This document shows positions 39,594-48,036 of a stretch of 64,000 nt of DNA, piece by piece. The stretch's first letter is position 1. The number at the start of each line of letters is the position of its first letter. A program made the translations under genes and the position numbers. The DNA comes from Candidatus Dormiibacterota bacterium (GTDB taxonomy: Bacteria; Chloroflexota; Dormibacteria; Dormibacterales; Dormibacteraceae). The stretch spans positions 1 through 64,000 of the forward strand of contig CATPBK010000044.1 of the NCBI GenBank assembly GCA_955652705.1. The letters are read 5' to 3'. The notes below the pieces were generated by a model. It was given only the letters and a program-made list of their open reading frames with translations. It searched no databases and was not told the DNA's origin.

Positions 39594-40616
39594 GTGAACT
39601 CCTCCCGCCGCTTCAACGTCGCGGTCGTCGGGGCGACCGGGGTGGTCGGCCAGGAGATGCTGAAGGTGCTGTATCAGCGGCATTTCCCAGCGGCCCAGGT
39701 GCGCCCTCTCGCCTCTGAGCGATCGCGCGGCAAGAAGCTCGCTTACAACGGCAGCGAGCTCGAAGTCCGAGTTCTCGACCAGGAGGCCTTCGACGGCATC
39801 GACATCGCTCTCTTCAGCGCCGGGGCCGGCGTGTCCCGCGAGTTCGCCCCGATTGCGGCCGAGGCGGGCGCGCTCGTGGTCGACAACAGCAGCGCCTGGC
39901 GGCTGGCCGAGAATGTGCCGCTGGTCGTCCCCGAGGTCAACGCCGAGACGATCCGCGACAACGAGGGCATCATCGCCAACCCGAACTGCTGCGCCATCCC
40001 GCTGACGATGGTGGTCGACGCCATCCGGCGGCAGGTCGGTATCAAGCGCGTCGTGGTTGCCACCTACCAGTCCGCTTCCGGCGCGGGCAAGCGCCTGGTC
40101 GACGAGCTTCAGGAGCAGACCCGGGCGATCGCCGCCGGCCAGGAGCCCACGGCCACCGTCTACCCGCACCAGCTCGCGTACAACGTGGTGCCCGGCGGCT
40201 GGAAGCCGGCCGCCGACGGATACAACGAAGAAGAGGCCAAGATCATGGCCGAGACGAGGAAGATCCTCGGGCAGCCGGACCTCAAGATCGCGGTCACCTG
40301 CGTCCGGGTGCCGGTCCCGGTCTCGCATGGGGAGGCGGTCTTCCTCGAGACGGACCGTGGGATGACGCCGGATAAGGCGCGCGAGGTCCTGGCCGGCGCC
40401 GCCGGCATCGCGGTCCAGGACGACTACGCGAATCAGGTTTACCCGACCCCGGCCGCCGCGGTTGGTCGCGACGAGGTGTTCGTCGGCCGCATCCGCCGGG
40501 ACGCCTCGGTCGAGCACGGTCTCGCGCTCTGGCTGGTGTCCGACAACCTGCGCAAGGGCGCGGCGCTGAACGCGGTCCAGGTCGCCGAGCGGGCGATCGA
40601 GATGGGGGTGATCTAG
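39594..40616 (+). CDS. asd: Aspartate-semialdehyde dehydrogenase
   Basis: Reduces aspartyl phosphate to the semialdehyde, shared by lysine/DAP, threonine and methionine pathways. FNVAVVGATGVVGQEML (NADP loop), DNSSAWRL, catalytic Cys in IIANPNCCAIPL (CC in place of the usual CS), ASGAGKRLVDEL, and the His in VPVPVSHGEAVF. About 340 residues. GTG 39594 lies 7 nt after TAAACT (39581-39586), suggesting a leaderless mRNA; GTG 39588 is the alternative. Groups with dapB and dapA. Confidence 0.96.
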   Translation: MNSSRRFNVAVVGATGVVGQEMLKVLYQRHFPAAQVRPLASERSRGKKLAYNGSELEVRVLDQEAFDGIDIALFSAGAGVSREFAPIAAEAGALVVDNSSAWRLAENVPLVVPEVNAETIRDNEGIIANPNCCAIPLTMVVDAIRRQVGIKRVVVATYQSASGAGKRLVDELQEQTRAIAAGQEPTATVYPHQLAYNVVPGGWKPAADGYNEEEAKIMAETRKILGQPDLKIAVTCVRVPVPVSHGEAVFLETDRGMTPDKAREVLAGAAGIAVQDDYANQVYPTPAAAVGRDEVFVGRIRRDASVEHGLALWLVSDNLRKGAALNAVQVAERAIEMGVI

Positions 40617-40621
40617 AAGAA

Positions 40622-41536
40622 ATGGCTGCAGACATCGGACGCTTGCTGACGGCGATGATCACGCCGTTCAAGGCCGACGGCGCGATCGACTACGAGGCCG
40701 CCCAGCGCCTGGCCAAGCTGCTCACCACGAGCGGATCGGACGGCGTGGTCGTCTTCGGAACGACCGGCGAGGCCCCGGCTTTGACCGACGAGGAGAAGGT
40801 CGAGCTCTGCCGCGCCGTCAGGCAGGCGATTCCCGACAAGACCGTCATCGCCGGCGCCGGGTCCAACAGCACCCAGCACTCGGTCCACCTCACCGAAGCG
40901 TCGATCAAGGCCGGCGCGGACGGCATCCTGGCGGTTGTTCCCTACTACAACAAGCCGCCTCAGGAAGGCATGTACCGGCACTTCAAGGCGATCGCCGAAG
41001 CGGCCGGCGGCAAGCCCGTGATCATGTACAACATCCAGGGCCGCACCGGCGTGAACATGACCGCCGCCACCACCATCAGATGCGCGGAGATCCCGGGGAT
41101 CGTGGGTGTCAAGGAGGCCAGCGGAGACATGGACCAGATGGGCCTCGTCTGCGCCGGCAAACCAGCCGGGTTCCGGGTCTGGTCGGGTGACGACAGCTTC
41201 ACGCTGCCGCTGCTGGCGGTGGGCGGCTACGGGGTCATCTGCGTCGTGTCGCATATCGCCGGGCCGGCGATGAAGGCGATGATCGAGGCGTTTCTGAAGG
41301 GCGACCACGAGGGGGCGGCCAAGATCCACCAGAGCCTGCTGCCGGTCATCAAAGCCCTGATGACGACCGCCAGCAACCCCATCCCCATCAAGACGGCGAT
41401 CAACCGGTTGGGCTTCCCGGCCGGGCCCTTCCGGCTGCCTCTGGCACCCCTGGCGGACGGCGACGCGGATCGCCTGATGGGAGTCATCAAGGGCGCCGGA
41501 GAGCTCATCAGCTTCTCGCCGGTCGGTGTCGCTTAG
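40622..41536 (+). CDS. dapA: 4-hydroxy-tetrahydrodipicolinate synthase
   Basis: Condenses aspartate semialdehyde with pyruvate. 304 residues, TIM barrel: LLTAMITPFKADGAIDYEAA, GTTGEAPALTDEEK, active-site Tyr in VPYYNKPPQEGMYRHF, YNIQGRTGVNM, and the Schiff-base Lys in GIVGVKEASGDM. ATG 5 nt after asd with GAAGAA upstream. Overlaps udg by 11 nt. With asd, dapB and dapL (60159) it indicates the one-step aminotransferase route to DAP. Confidence 0.96.
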   Translation: MAADIGRLLTAMITPFKADGAIDYEAAQRLAKLLTTSGSDGVVVFGTTGEAPALTDEEKVELCRAVRQAIPDKTVIAGAGSNSTQHSVHLTEASIKAGADGILAVVPYYNKPPQEGMYRHFKAIAEAAGGKPVIMYNIQGRTGVNMTAATTIRCAEIPGIVGVKEASGDMDQMGLVCAGKPAGFRVWSGDDSFTLPLLAVGGYGVICVVSHIAGPAMKAMIEAFLKGDHEGAAKIHQSLLPVIKALMTTASNPIPIKTAINRLGFPAGPFRLPLAPLADGDADRLMGVIKGAGELISFSPVGVA

Positions 41537-42164
41537 TCAAACGCCGGAGGCCCTCCAGGTCCTGCACCGGGAGGTGCTCTCCTGCCAGAAGTGCGGCCTC
41601 CACGCGACCCGCACCAACGCGGTCCCGGGAACTGGGCCCTGTCCCGCCGACGTGATGATCGTGGGCGAGGCGCCCGGGTTCAACGAGGACATGCAGGGCA
41701 AGCCGTTCGTGGGTGCGGCGGGCAAGCTGCTCGACACCCTCCTGGCCGGCATCGGGCTCCGCCGGGAGGACGTCTACGTCACCAACGTCCTGAAATGCCG
41801 GCCGCCCCAAAACCGCGATCCGATGCCCAACGAGGCGGAGACTTGCGCACCGTACCTGGAGCGGCAGCTGCGACTGATCCAGCCGAAGGTCGTCCTCATC
41901 CTCGGCCGCCACGCCCTGGAGCGGCTGCTGCCCGGCCACGGTCCGATCAGCCGCGTCCACGGGCGGATGGTCGAGAAGGGAGGCGTGAAGTACGTGGCGC
42001 TCTTCCACCCGGCGGCCGCCCTCCACAACGCGAGTCTCGTCGACGACCTCCAGCGCGATTTCGACGGGGTCAAGCGCTACCTCGACGAGGTGCTCGCGCC
42101 GCAGCCTGCTCCGGAGCCGGAGCCCGAGCCGGAGATCGACCCGGAGCAGCTGACGCTGCTTTGA
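41526..42164 (+). CDS. Type-4 (Fe-S) uracil-DNA glycosylase
   Basis: Family 4 UDG removing uracil from DNA. Fe-S cysteines in SCQKCGLH (about 20-23) and LKCRPPQNRDP...AETCAPYL (about 90-105); catalytic-site VGEAPGFNEDMQGKPFVG and the C-terminal FHPAAALHN motif. 212 residues, the last 20 being a Pro/Glu repeat (APEPEPEPEIDPE). GTG start inside the end of dapA. Typical of thermophiles, Actinobacteria and Chloroflexota. Confidence 0.92.
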   Translation: MSLSQTPEALQVLHREVLSCQKCGLHATRTNAVPGTGPCPADVMIVGEAPGFNEDMQGKPFVGAAGKLLDTLLAGIGLRREDVYVTNVLKCRPPQNRDPMPNEAETCAPYLERQLRLIQPKVVLILGRHALERLLPGHGPISRVHGRMVEKGGVKYVALFHPAAALHNASLVDDLQRDFDGVKRYLDEVLAPQPAPEPEPEPEIDPEQLTLL

Positions 42165-42165
42165 G

Positions 42166-43812
42166 TTGAAGGCACTCCGCTACATCCCCCTCGGCGGTCT
42201 GGGGGAGGTCGGCCGCAACATCTGGGCCCTGGAGTGGGAGTCGCAGCTGCTGGTGGTCGACGCCGGGCTGATGTTCCCGCAGGAGGAGATGCACGGAGTC
42301 GACCTCGTGATCCCGGACATCGCCTATCTGCTCGAACCAGGCAAGAAGGTGCTCGGCATCGTGCTCACCCACGGTCATGAGGACCACATCGGTGCCCTGC
42401 CGTACGTGCTCAAGCGCCTGAACGTCCCGGTCTACGGCACCCGCCTGACGCTGGGCCTGGTCAAGCCCAAACTCAAGGAGCACCGGATCCTGCGGGAGGC
42501 GAACCTGCGCGAGGTCCGGCTGGGCGACCGCGTCCAGCTCGGGCCCTTCAGCGTCGAGTTCATCCGCGTCTACCACAGCATCCCCGACGCCACCGCCCTG
42601 GCGATCAAGACCCCCGTCGGGAGGGTCATCTACACCGGCGACTTCAAGCTTGACGACGACCCGCCCATGGGCGCGCCCACCGACCTCAACCGCTTCCGCC
42701 AGCTTGGCCGGGAGGGCGTCCTGCTGCTGCTTAGCGATTCCACAAACGCTGAGCGCGCGGGTCACAGTGGCTCAGAACGCGATCTCGTCGGCTCCTTCGA
42801 GCGGATCTTCCGGGAGGCGCCCGGCCGGATCGTGGCGGCCACCTTCGCCTCCAACATCCAGCGCATCCAGCGCTTCCTGGACCTGGCCGTAGAGTTCGAA
42901 AGGCGCGTGGCGGTGGCCGGCCGCAGCCTCCAGCAGAATGTGAAAACGGCCCAGGAGCTCGGCCATCTGAAAGTCAAGCCGGGGCTCCTCGTCAAGCTCG
43001 AGAAGGTGGAGGAGGTGCCGCCCTCCAAGCTGCTCATCCTGACCGCGGGCAGCCAGGGCGAGCCGCTTTCGGCTCTGTCGCGTTTCGCGGGCCAGCGCCA
43101 CCCGTTCGTCAACGTCCGGAAGGGCGACCGGGTGCTCATCTCGGCGACGCCCATCCCGGGCAACGAGCGGCTCGTGCACCAGATCATCAACAACCTCTAC
43201 AAGCACGGCGCCGAGGTGTACTACTCCCAGGTCGACCAGGTCCACGTTTCCGGCCACGCTTATCAGGACGAGCTCCGCACGGTCCTGGAGGCCGTGCAAC
43301 CGAAGTACTTCATCCCGGTTCACGGCGAGTACCGACAGCTCATCCATCACGCTCGGATCGCGACCGCAGTGGGCATGTCCGAGGACCGGGTGCTGATCGT
43401 GGAGGACGGTGAGGTGGTCGAGCTGACCGCCGATTCGATTCAGCGCGACGGCACCGTGCCGGCGGGCAACGTGTTCGTAGACGGGCTCGGGATCGGCGAC
43501 GTGGAGGACGTGGTGCTGCGCGACCGCGGCCGGCTCGCCCAGGACGGCATGGTGATCGTCACGCTGGCGGTCGACCGCAGCGGGGAGCTGCGGAGCGGGC
43601 CGGAGCTCATCTCACGCGGTTTCGCCGAACCTGGCGTGAGCGGCGAGGTCCTGGAGGAGGCACGGCAGGCCGTCCTGCGGGACCTCCAGAAGTCCAGCGG
43701 TGAGCCGGAGACGGCGCTCATCAAGGAAACCGTGCATGACGCGGTCGCGGCGGTGATCCGGCGGCGGACCAAGCGGCACCCGATGGTGATCCCAGTGGTG
43801 ACGGAGCTATGA
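42166..43812 (+). CDS. rnj: Ribonuclease J
   Basis: Metallo-beta-lactamase/beta-CASP RNase with 5'-3' exo- and endonuclease activity, partner of RNase Y in RNA decay. 548 residues: LGGLGEVGRNIWALE, metal-binding LTHGHEDHIGALPYV, YTGDFKLDDDP, SDSTNAERAGHSGSE, TAGSQGEPLSALSRFA, VSGHAYQDELR and HGEYRQLIHHARIA; C-terminal domain from about 470. TTG start. dapA-rnj adjacency is widespread. Confidence 0.95.
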   Translation: MKALRYIPLGGLGEVGRNIWALEWESQLLVVDAGLMFPQEEMHGVDLVIPDIAYLLEPGKKVLGIVLTHGHEDHIGALPYVLKRLNVPVYGTRLTLGLVKPKLKEHRILREANLREVRLGDRVQLGPFSVEFIRVYHSIPDATALAIKTPVGRVIYTGDFKLDDDPPMGAPTDLNRFRQLGREGVLLLLSDSTNAERAGHSGSERDLVGSFERIFREAPGRIVAATFASNIQRIQRFLDLAVEFERRVAVAGRSLQQNVKTAQELGHLKVKPGLLVKLEKVEEVPPSKLLILTAGSQGEPLSALSRFAGQRHPFVNVRKGDRVLISATPIPGNERLVHQIINNLYKHGAEVYYSQVDQVHVSGHAYQDELRTVLEAVQPKYFIPVHGEYRQLIHHARIATAVGMSEDRVLIVEDGEVVELTADSIQRDGTVPAGNVFVDGLGIGDVEDVVLRDRGRLAQDGMVIVTLAVDRSGELRSGPELISRGFAEPGVSGEVLEEARQAVLRDLQKSSGEPETALIKETVHDAVAAVIRRRTKRHPMVIPVVTEL

Positions 43813-44672
43813 AGCTGCCGCCAGCCGCGCTCACCGCGCCGAGCCTCTGCCCCCGCTGCGACGCGCCAGCCATGTACCTGGATCGCTGCGGGAGCTGCGA
43901 GCTGCCGCTCCGCCAGTGCGCCGCCTGCCTTGGAGTGGCCGGCCCCTTCGATCGCTTCTGCGGCTTCTGCGGGCACGATCTCTCCACCGGGGAGACACGG
44001 TCCGGCGCCTGGCGGCTCTGGCTCCTCGTGGCGATGATCCCGCTGCTGGCCGGCATCGGGTTCGGGATCTCGCCGCTGAGCCAGCCCCTGGCGACGAAAG
44101 TGGCCGCGGTGATCTTCCGGCCGGCGCCCCAGCCGACCCCGACCGCGACGCCGGGCAAGAGCTGGCGCAGCAAGAACTTGAAGGTCCAGTACACGCTCCC
44201 CACCGACTGGTCGGGCTTCGACTACTCGCTTGACAAGTCGAAACCCCAGAAGCTGGTCGTCGTCGCGCGCATGCAGTCCGAGGCAACCCCGGTCGCGCAG
44301 GCCTCGGGCGATTTGCTGGGCGCCAAGCCCAGCAGCGCCGTCATGACGCTCGGCCCGACGACCGCCACCGACACCGAGCCGGGCATCCTGCTCGCCTTCC
44401 AGCTCGGGCAGCTGCTCGCCCAGCCCCCGGCCGGCACCAAGGTCGAGATCACGAGGCAGGTGCAGAGCGTCGTCCTCGACGGCCACCCGGCGGCCGAGGC
44501 GGTGGTCAAGATCACCCGCCCGGAAGGCGTTTGGTACCTCGAGCGGGCGTACATCTCGGGTCCCGGCTCGCCGCCTCTCTTCGAGATCCAGGCCCTGGTC
44601 CCGCAGGCGGACTGGGAGTCAGGGGATTCGGCACGGGCCGAGTCGGTCATCCAGTCGATCAGCTTGACTTAG
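43809..44672 (+). CDS. Zinc-ribbon, membrane-anchored protein of unknown function
   Basis: 287 residues. N-terminal cysteine pairs LCPRCDAP, RCGSCELP, QCAACLG and FCGFCGHDL form two zinc-ribbon-like modules (14-60). One transmembrane helix (about 70-92, WLLVAMIPLLAGIGFGISPL), a Pro/Thr linker, then an extracytoplasmic domain of about 165 residues (NLKVQYTLPTDWSGFDY...) resembling the DcrB/PsbP-like fold of bacterial lipoproteins. Substrate unknown. ATG overlaps the rnj stop (ATGA). Confidence 0.72.
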   Translation: MKLPPAALTAPSLCPRCDAPAMYLDRCGSCELPLRQCAACLGVAGPFDRFCGFCGHDLSTGETRSGAWRLWLLVAMIPLLAGIGFGISPLSQPLATKVAAVIFRPAPQPTPTATPGKSWRSKNLKVQYTLPTDWSGFDYSLDKSKPQKLVVVARMQSEATPVAQASGDLLGAKPSSAVMTLGPTTATDTEPGILLAFQLGQLLAQPPAGTKVEITRQVQSVVLDGHPAAEAVVKITRPEGVWYLERAYISGPGSPPLFEIQALVPQADWESGDSARAESVIQSISLT

Positions 44673-44676
44673 CCCT

Positions 44677-44979
44677 CTAATCCTGGCGGGTGAGGCCGGC
44701 GCCGCACTCCACGCAGAAGCTATGCCTGGTCAGGTTGTGGTACCCGCACTGCGGACAGACGAGCCGCCGGGGCGGATTGGCCGTGATCCAGCGATCGTGC
44801 TCCCGGCGATGCCACTGGCCGTCCTCCGGGCCCAGGATCCATTCCCGACCTTCCCCGTCCTTGACCGATAGGGCGCGCACCGCGGACCGGAAGGCGCGGT
44901 GATCGAGCCGCCCAGACTTCCGGGCGGCGACGAGCTCGAGGTAGCGAAGCTCGGCGTCGGCGAAGGGTTCGACGGCCAC
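44677..44979 (-). CDS. Zinc-ribbon protein with Chloroflexota-type YxxL/WxxG domain
   Basis: 100 residues from GTG 44977-44979. FADAELRYLELVAARKSGRLD followed by ALSVKDGEGREWILGPEDGQW and RWITANPP, an arrangement common in Chloroflexota regulatory or zinc-ribbon proteins. C-terminal zinc ribbon CPQCGYHNLTRHSFCVECG. The frame stays open upstream to 45201, and an ATG exists at 45052-45054, overlapping the ftsK ATG in a CATG; the shorter form is preferred because the ftsK promoter lies between. Tail-to-tail with the previous zinc-ribbon gene. Confidence 0.7.
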   Translation of the reverse strand: MAVEPFADAELRYLELVAARKSGRLDHRAFRSAVRALSVKDGEGREWILGPEDGQWHRREHDRWITANPPRRLVCPQCGYHNLTRHSFCVECGAGLTRQD

Positions 44980-45011
44980 CGGGAAAGGGTAGCGACGTCG
45001 CTCGTCGGCCC

Positions 45012-45017
45012 TATAAT
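45012..45017 (+). promoter_or_regulatory. Consensus -10 (TATAAT) of ftsK
   Basis: Perfect TATAAT, 35 nt before the ftsK ATG, in the gap between divergent genes. The -35 is weak (TAGCGA at 44990-44995, 16-nt spacer). Start of a probable ftsK-rodZ-pgsA/cinA transcript. Confidence 0.55.
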
Positions 45018-45052
45018 CGGCGCGACCCTTCCGCCACCGAGGGTTCCCCAGC

Positions 45053-47254
45053 ATGCGTCGCAGCACATCTAGAGGTACACGCCGGACGAGCTCTCGCTCG
45101 TATTCCCGGCGAAGAGGACCCAAGCGCCCGCTCCTGACGCCCCAGCAAGCCCGCGAGGCTTCGGGCGTGCTCATCATCGGGGGCGGGCTGCTGCTCGTCA
45201 TCGCCTTCGCTCCGGAGCTCTGGAGCGCCTTCGGCTGGGGCTGGCCGCTGGTGCTCGCGATCGCCCTGGGCGTCGGCCTTTACCTGATCTGGCCCGAGGC
45301 GCCGGTGCTGCGGCTGATCGACGCGCTGAGCCTGGTCGTGACCGGAGCCGCGACGCTCGGCCTGCTCGCGCTGACCCACATCGGAGGCGGGGTGGCGGGC
45401 GCCGATCTCGCCCGCTACCTGGCCGCGCACGTCGGCGTCTGGGGAGCTGGCGTGGTGATGGCCACAGCGCTGGTCTTGAGCCTCATCGTCGTTTTCCACT
45501 TCAGTCCCGCCGCCACGCTGGCGGGGGTCGCCGCGGCGCTGCAGGCCACCCACGCCGAGCGCGAGCGCTTGAACCGGCTGGTCATGAGATCGGGCGCGCA
45601 GGGGGCGAAGGCACCCATGGCGCCCAAGGCGGCTCCGCAGGCGGTCAGGCCCGAGCCGGACGCAGCGCCCGAACCGGATGTGCCGCGCGCCTTTTTGAAC
45701 CTCGACGAGACGGTTGAGGAGCCGGAGCCGGCCCCCCGGGCGGCGCTCTCTCCCTACGCCGAGCGCCCGGCCATGCGCGTCGTCGCCGAGCCCCAGGACG
45801 ATGCACCAGAGATCGACTGGAAGCTGCCGAGCGTCGCACTCCTGGACTCGATCACAGCGCGCAAGGAGAAGATGCAGGAGGAGATCAAGCACAACGTCAA
45901 GGTCATCGAGCACACGCTCGGCACCTTCGGCGTCCAGGCGCGCGTCGTGGGCGTCAACCCAGGGCCCGCCGTAACTCAATACGAGGTCCAGCCCGCCGAA
46001 GGCGTGCCGGTCCGGCGGATAGTCACGCTCCACAACGACCTCGCCCTGGCGTTGGCCGCGTCGCCGCTGCGGATTGAGGCGCCCATCCCAGGCAAGTCGG
46101 CGGTCGGCATCGAGGTTCCCAACAAGTCGGCCAGCCTGGTCTCGCTGCGCGAGGTGATCCAGGGTCCGAACTTCCAGGCGACCGGCTTTCACCTGCCTCT
46201 CGCGCTTGGCAATGACGTCTCCGGCGCCCCCATCGCCGGCGACCTGACGCGAATGCCGCACCTGCTCATCGCGGGCGCCACCGGGCAGGGGAAGAGCGTC
46301 TGCATCAACGCGCTCATCTCCAGTCTGCTGTTCACGAGCACGCCCGACCGTCTGCGCCTCATGCTCATCGACCCGAAGCGCGTCGAGATGTCCGGCTACA
46401 ACGGCCTCCCTCACCTGATGGTGCCGGTGATGGTCGAGACTCACCAGGCCGCCGCCGCCCTGCGCTGGGCGGTGGCCGAGATGGACCGCCGCTACAAGCT
46501 GCTCTCGGCCGCCGGGGTGCGGAACATCCAGGGCTACAACGAGAAGGCGATGGCCCAGAGCGCCAAGCCCATGGCCTACATCGTCATCGTCGTCGACGAG
46601 CTGGCCGACCTGATGATGGTCGCCGCAGGTGAGATGGAGGAGCTGATCTGCCGCATCGCGCAGCTGGCCCGGGCGGTGGGCATCCATCTGATCGTGGCCA
46701 CCCAGCGCCCGTCGACCGACATCATCACGGGGCTGATCAAGGCGAACATCCCTTCGCGGATCGCCTTCGCGGTGGGGTCGCAGGTGGACAGCCGCGTGAT
46801 CCTCGACCAGGGCGGCGCCGAGAAGCTGCTCGGCCGCGGCGACATGCTCTACATGCCGGTCGACGCCGGCAAGGCGACCCGCCTCCAGGGCGCTTTCGTT
46901 AGCGACAAGGAGGTCGACGCCATCGTCGGCTGGTGGAAAGGGCAGGGCGAGCCGCGGTTCATGGAGGAGGTCCTGGGCGACGCCCAGACCGCCGACTACG
47001 GGGACGTCGAACCAGGCGGTCGCAAGCTCGATCCCCTTTTCGCCCGCGCGGCGCGCGCGGTCGCGGCAGAGGGCGGTGCGTCCGTGTCGCTGGTCCAGCG
47101 CAAGTTCAACGTCGGCTACTCGCGGGCCGGCCGAATCGTCGACCAGCTCGCCGAGCACCGGGTGATCGGCGGCTACCAGGGCAGCAAGTCGCGCGAGGTC
47201 CTGATGAACCTGCCTGACGTCGACGACCTGCTCGAGCGCCTGGGCATCGAATGA
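45053..47254 (+). CDS. ftsK: DNA translocase FtsK/SpoIIIE
   Basis: Septal DNA pump that clears chromosomes during division. 733 residues: Arg/Ser-rich N-terminus, about four membrane helices (38-165), Pro-rich linker, then the motor with LPSVALLD, PGPAVTQYEVQPAEGV, Walker A GATGQGKSVCIN and Walker B IVIVVDELADLMM, followed by ATQRPSTDIITGLIKANIPS. C-terminal winged-helix gamma domain (SLVQRKFNVGYSRAGRIVDQ) recognises orientation (KOPS/SRS-type) sequences. ATG overlaps nothing on its strand; the stop overlaps rodZ (ATGA). Confidence 0.96.
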   Translation: MRRSTSRGTRRTSSRSYSRRRGPKRPLLTPQQAREASGVLIIGGGLLLVIAFAPELWSAFGWGWPLVLAIALGVGLYLIWPEAPVLRLIDALSLVVTGAATLGLLALTHIGGGVAGADLARYLAAHVGVWGAGVVMATALVLSLIVVFHFSPAATLAGVAAALQATHAERERLNRLVMRSGAQGAKAPMAPKAAPQAVRPEPDAAPEPDVPRAFLNLDETVEEPEPAPRAALSPYAERPAMRVVAEPQDDAPEIDWKLPSVALLDSITARKEKMQEEIKHNVKVIEHTLGTFGVQARVVGVNPGPAVTQYEVQPAEGVPVRRIVTLHNDLALALAASPLRIEAPIPGKSAVGIEVPNKSASLVSLREVIQGPNFQATGFHLPLALGNDVSGAPIAGDLTRMPHLLIAGATGQGKSVCINALISSLLFTSTPDRLRLMLIDPKRVEMSGYNGLPHLMVPVMVETHQAAAALRWAVAEMDRRYKLLSAAGVRNIQGYNEKAMAQSAKPMAYIVIVVDELADLMMVAAGEMEELICRIAQLARAVGIHLIVATQRPSTDIITGLIKANIPSRIAFAVGSQVDSRVILDQGGAEKLLGRGDMLYMPVDAGKATRLQGAFVSDKEVDAIVGWWKGQGEPRFMEEVLGDAQTADYGDVEPGGRKLDPLFARAARAVAAEGGASVSLVQRKFNVGYSRAGRIVDQLAEHRVIGGYQGSKSREVLMNLPDVDDLLERLGIE

Positions 47255-48027
47255 GCCCAGGCGAGCGGCTGAGCACAGCTCGCACCGCTCGGCAGCTCTC
47301 GATTGCTCAAGCCGCCGCCGCCACCCGGATCCGGCAGCGGCACCTGGAGGCGCTCGAATCCGAGCGCTGGGACGACCTCCCCGCGCCGGCTTACATCCGG
47401 GGCTACCTGCGAACCTATGCGGCCTACCTTGACCTGGACGCCGCCGAGCTGCTGGAGGCGTATGAGCAGGCTGCCGGCCGTGGCTCCCGGGGCCTGGCCA
47501 TCCGGCCCTTCAGCTCCCTGGCCGGCGCGCCGGGGCTGGTCGTCACCGCACCCGCAGCCGGCGCGATCGGGCTCGGGCTTCTCGTCCTCGCCTTCACGGG
47601 CTACGTCTACCACGAGGTCGACAGCCTGCGAACGCCACCCGCCACGCCCGCCCCGGCCGCGACCACGGTCCCATCGCCCTCCGCTGCGCCCTCTCCGACG
47701 CCGATCCCTTCGCCGACGCCCGTCTGGGAGGGAGTTCCCCCCTTGAGCCGTCGCTCCGGGCGGCCGTTCGCGACGGACCCCCCCAACCGCGTGAAGCTGG
47801 TGCTGAGAGCGACGGGCACGGTCTGGATCGACGTGCAGGTCGACGGCAAGCCTGAGTGGGGCGATTCGGGCAAGGTTCTGCAGCCGGGCGACACCGTCTC
47901 CTTCGACGGGATCAAGTTCAAGGTCACGAGCGGGAGGGCGGCCAACACGCTGGTCACCGTCAACGGGCGCGACCTCGGCGCGCTGGGCGACGGGGTGGTA
48001 ACCCGCGAGTTCACCGCCCAGACTTAG
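47251..48027 (+). CDS. RodZ-like cell-shape protein (HTH_25 + DUF4115)
   Basis: Links the cytoskeleton to the elongasome in other bacteria. N-terminal helix-turn-helix (GERLSTARTARQLSIAQAAA, RQRHLEALESERWDDLPAPA), one transmembrane helix (about 97-117), a Pro/Ala/Ser/Thr linker (about 128-158), then a C-terminal DUF4115-type beta domain (KLVLRATGTVWIDVQVDGK, GKVLQPGDTVSFDG). Within the linker, residues about 161-178 (VPPLSRRSGRPFATDPPN) are encoded by an inverted family C repeat inserted in frame. ATG overlaps the ftsK stop. 258 residues. Confidence 0.85.
   Translation: MSPGERLSTARTARQLSIAQAAAATRIRQRHLEALESERWDDLPAPAYIRGYLRTYAAYLDLDAAELLEAYEQAAGRGSRGLAIRPFSSLAGAPGLVVTAPAAGAIGLGLLVLAFTGYVYHEVDSLRTPPATPAPAATTVPSPSAAPSPTPIPSPTPVWEGVPPLSRRSGRPFATDPPNRVKLVLRATGTVWIDVQVDGKPEWGDSGKVLQPGDTVSFDGIKFKVTSGRAANTLVTVNGRDLGALGDGVVTREFTAQT
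47733..47783 (-). repeat. Family C repeat translated inside the rodZ-like gene
   Basis: Reverse-complement copy of the dinG/rsmI unit: the core at 47749-47783 matches 32 of 35 positions. One of the changes is compensatory: the outer A-T pair of the AGTCGC/GCGACT stem is C-G here. The companion G-run (GGGGGGAACTC on the - strand) lies at 47732-47742. It stays in frame with the host gene. Confidence 0.85.
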
Positions 48028-48036
48028 CCTCGAATC

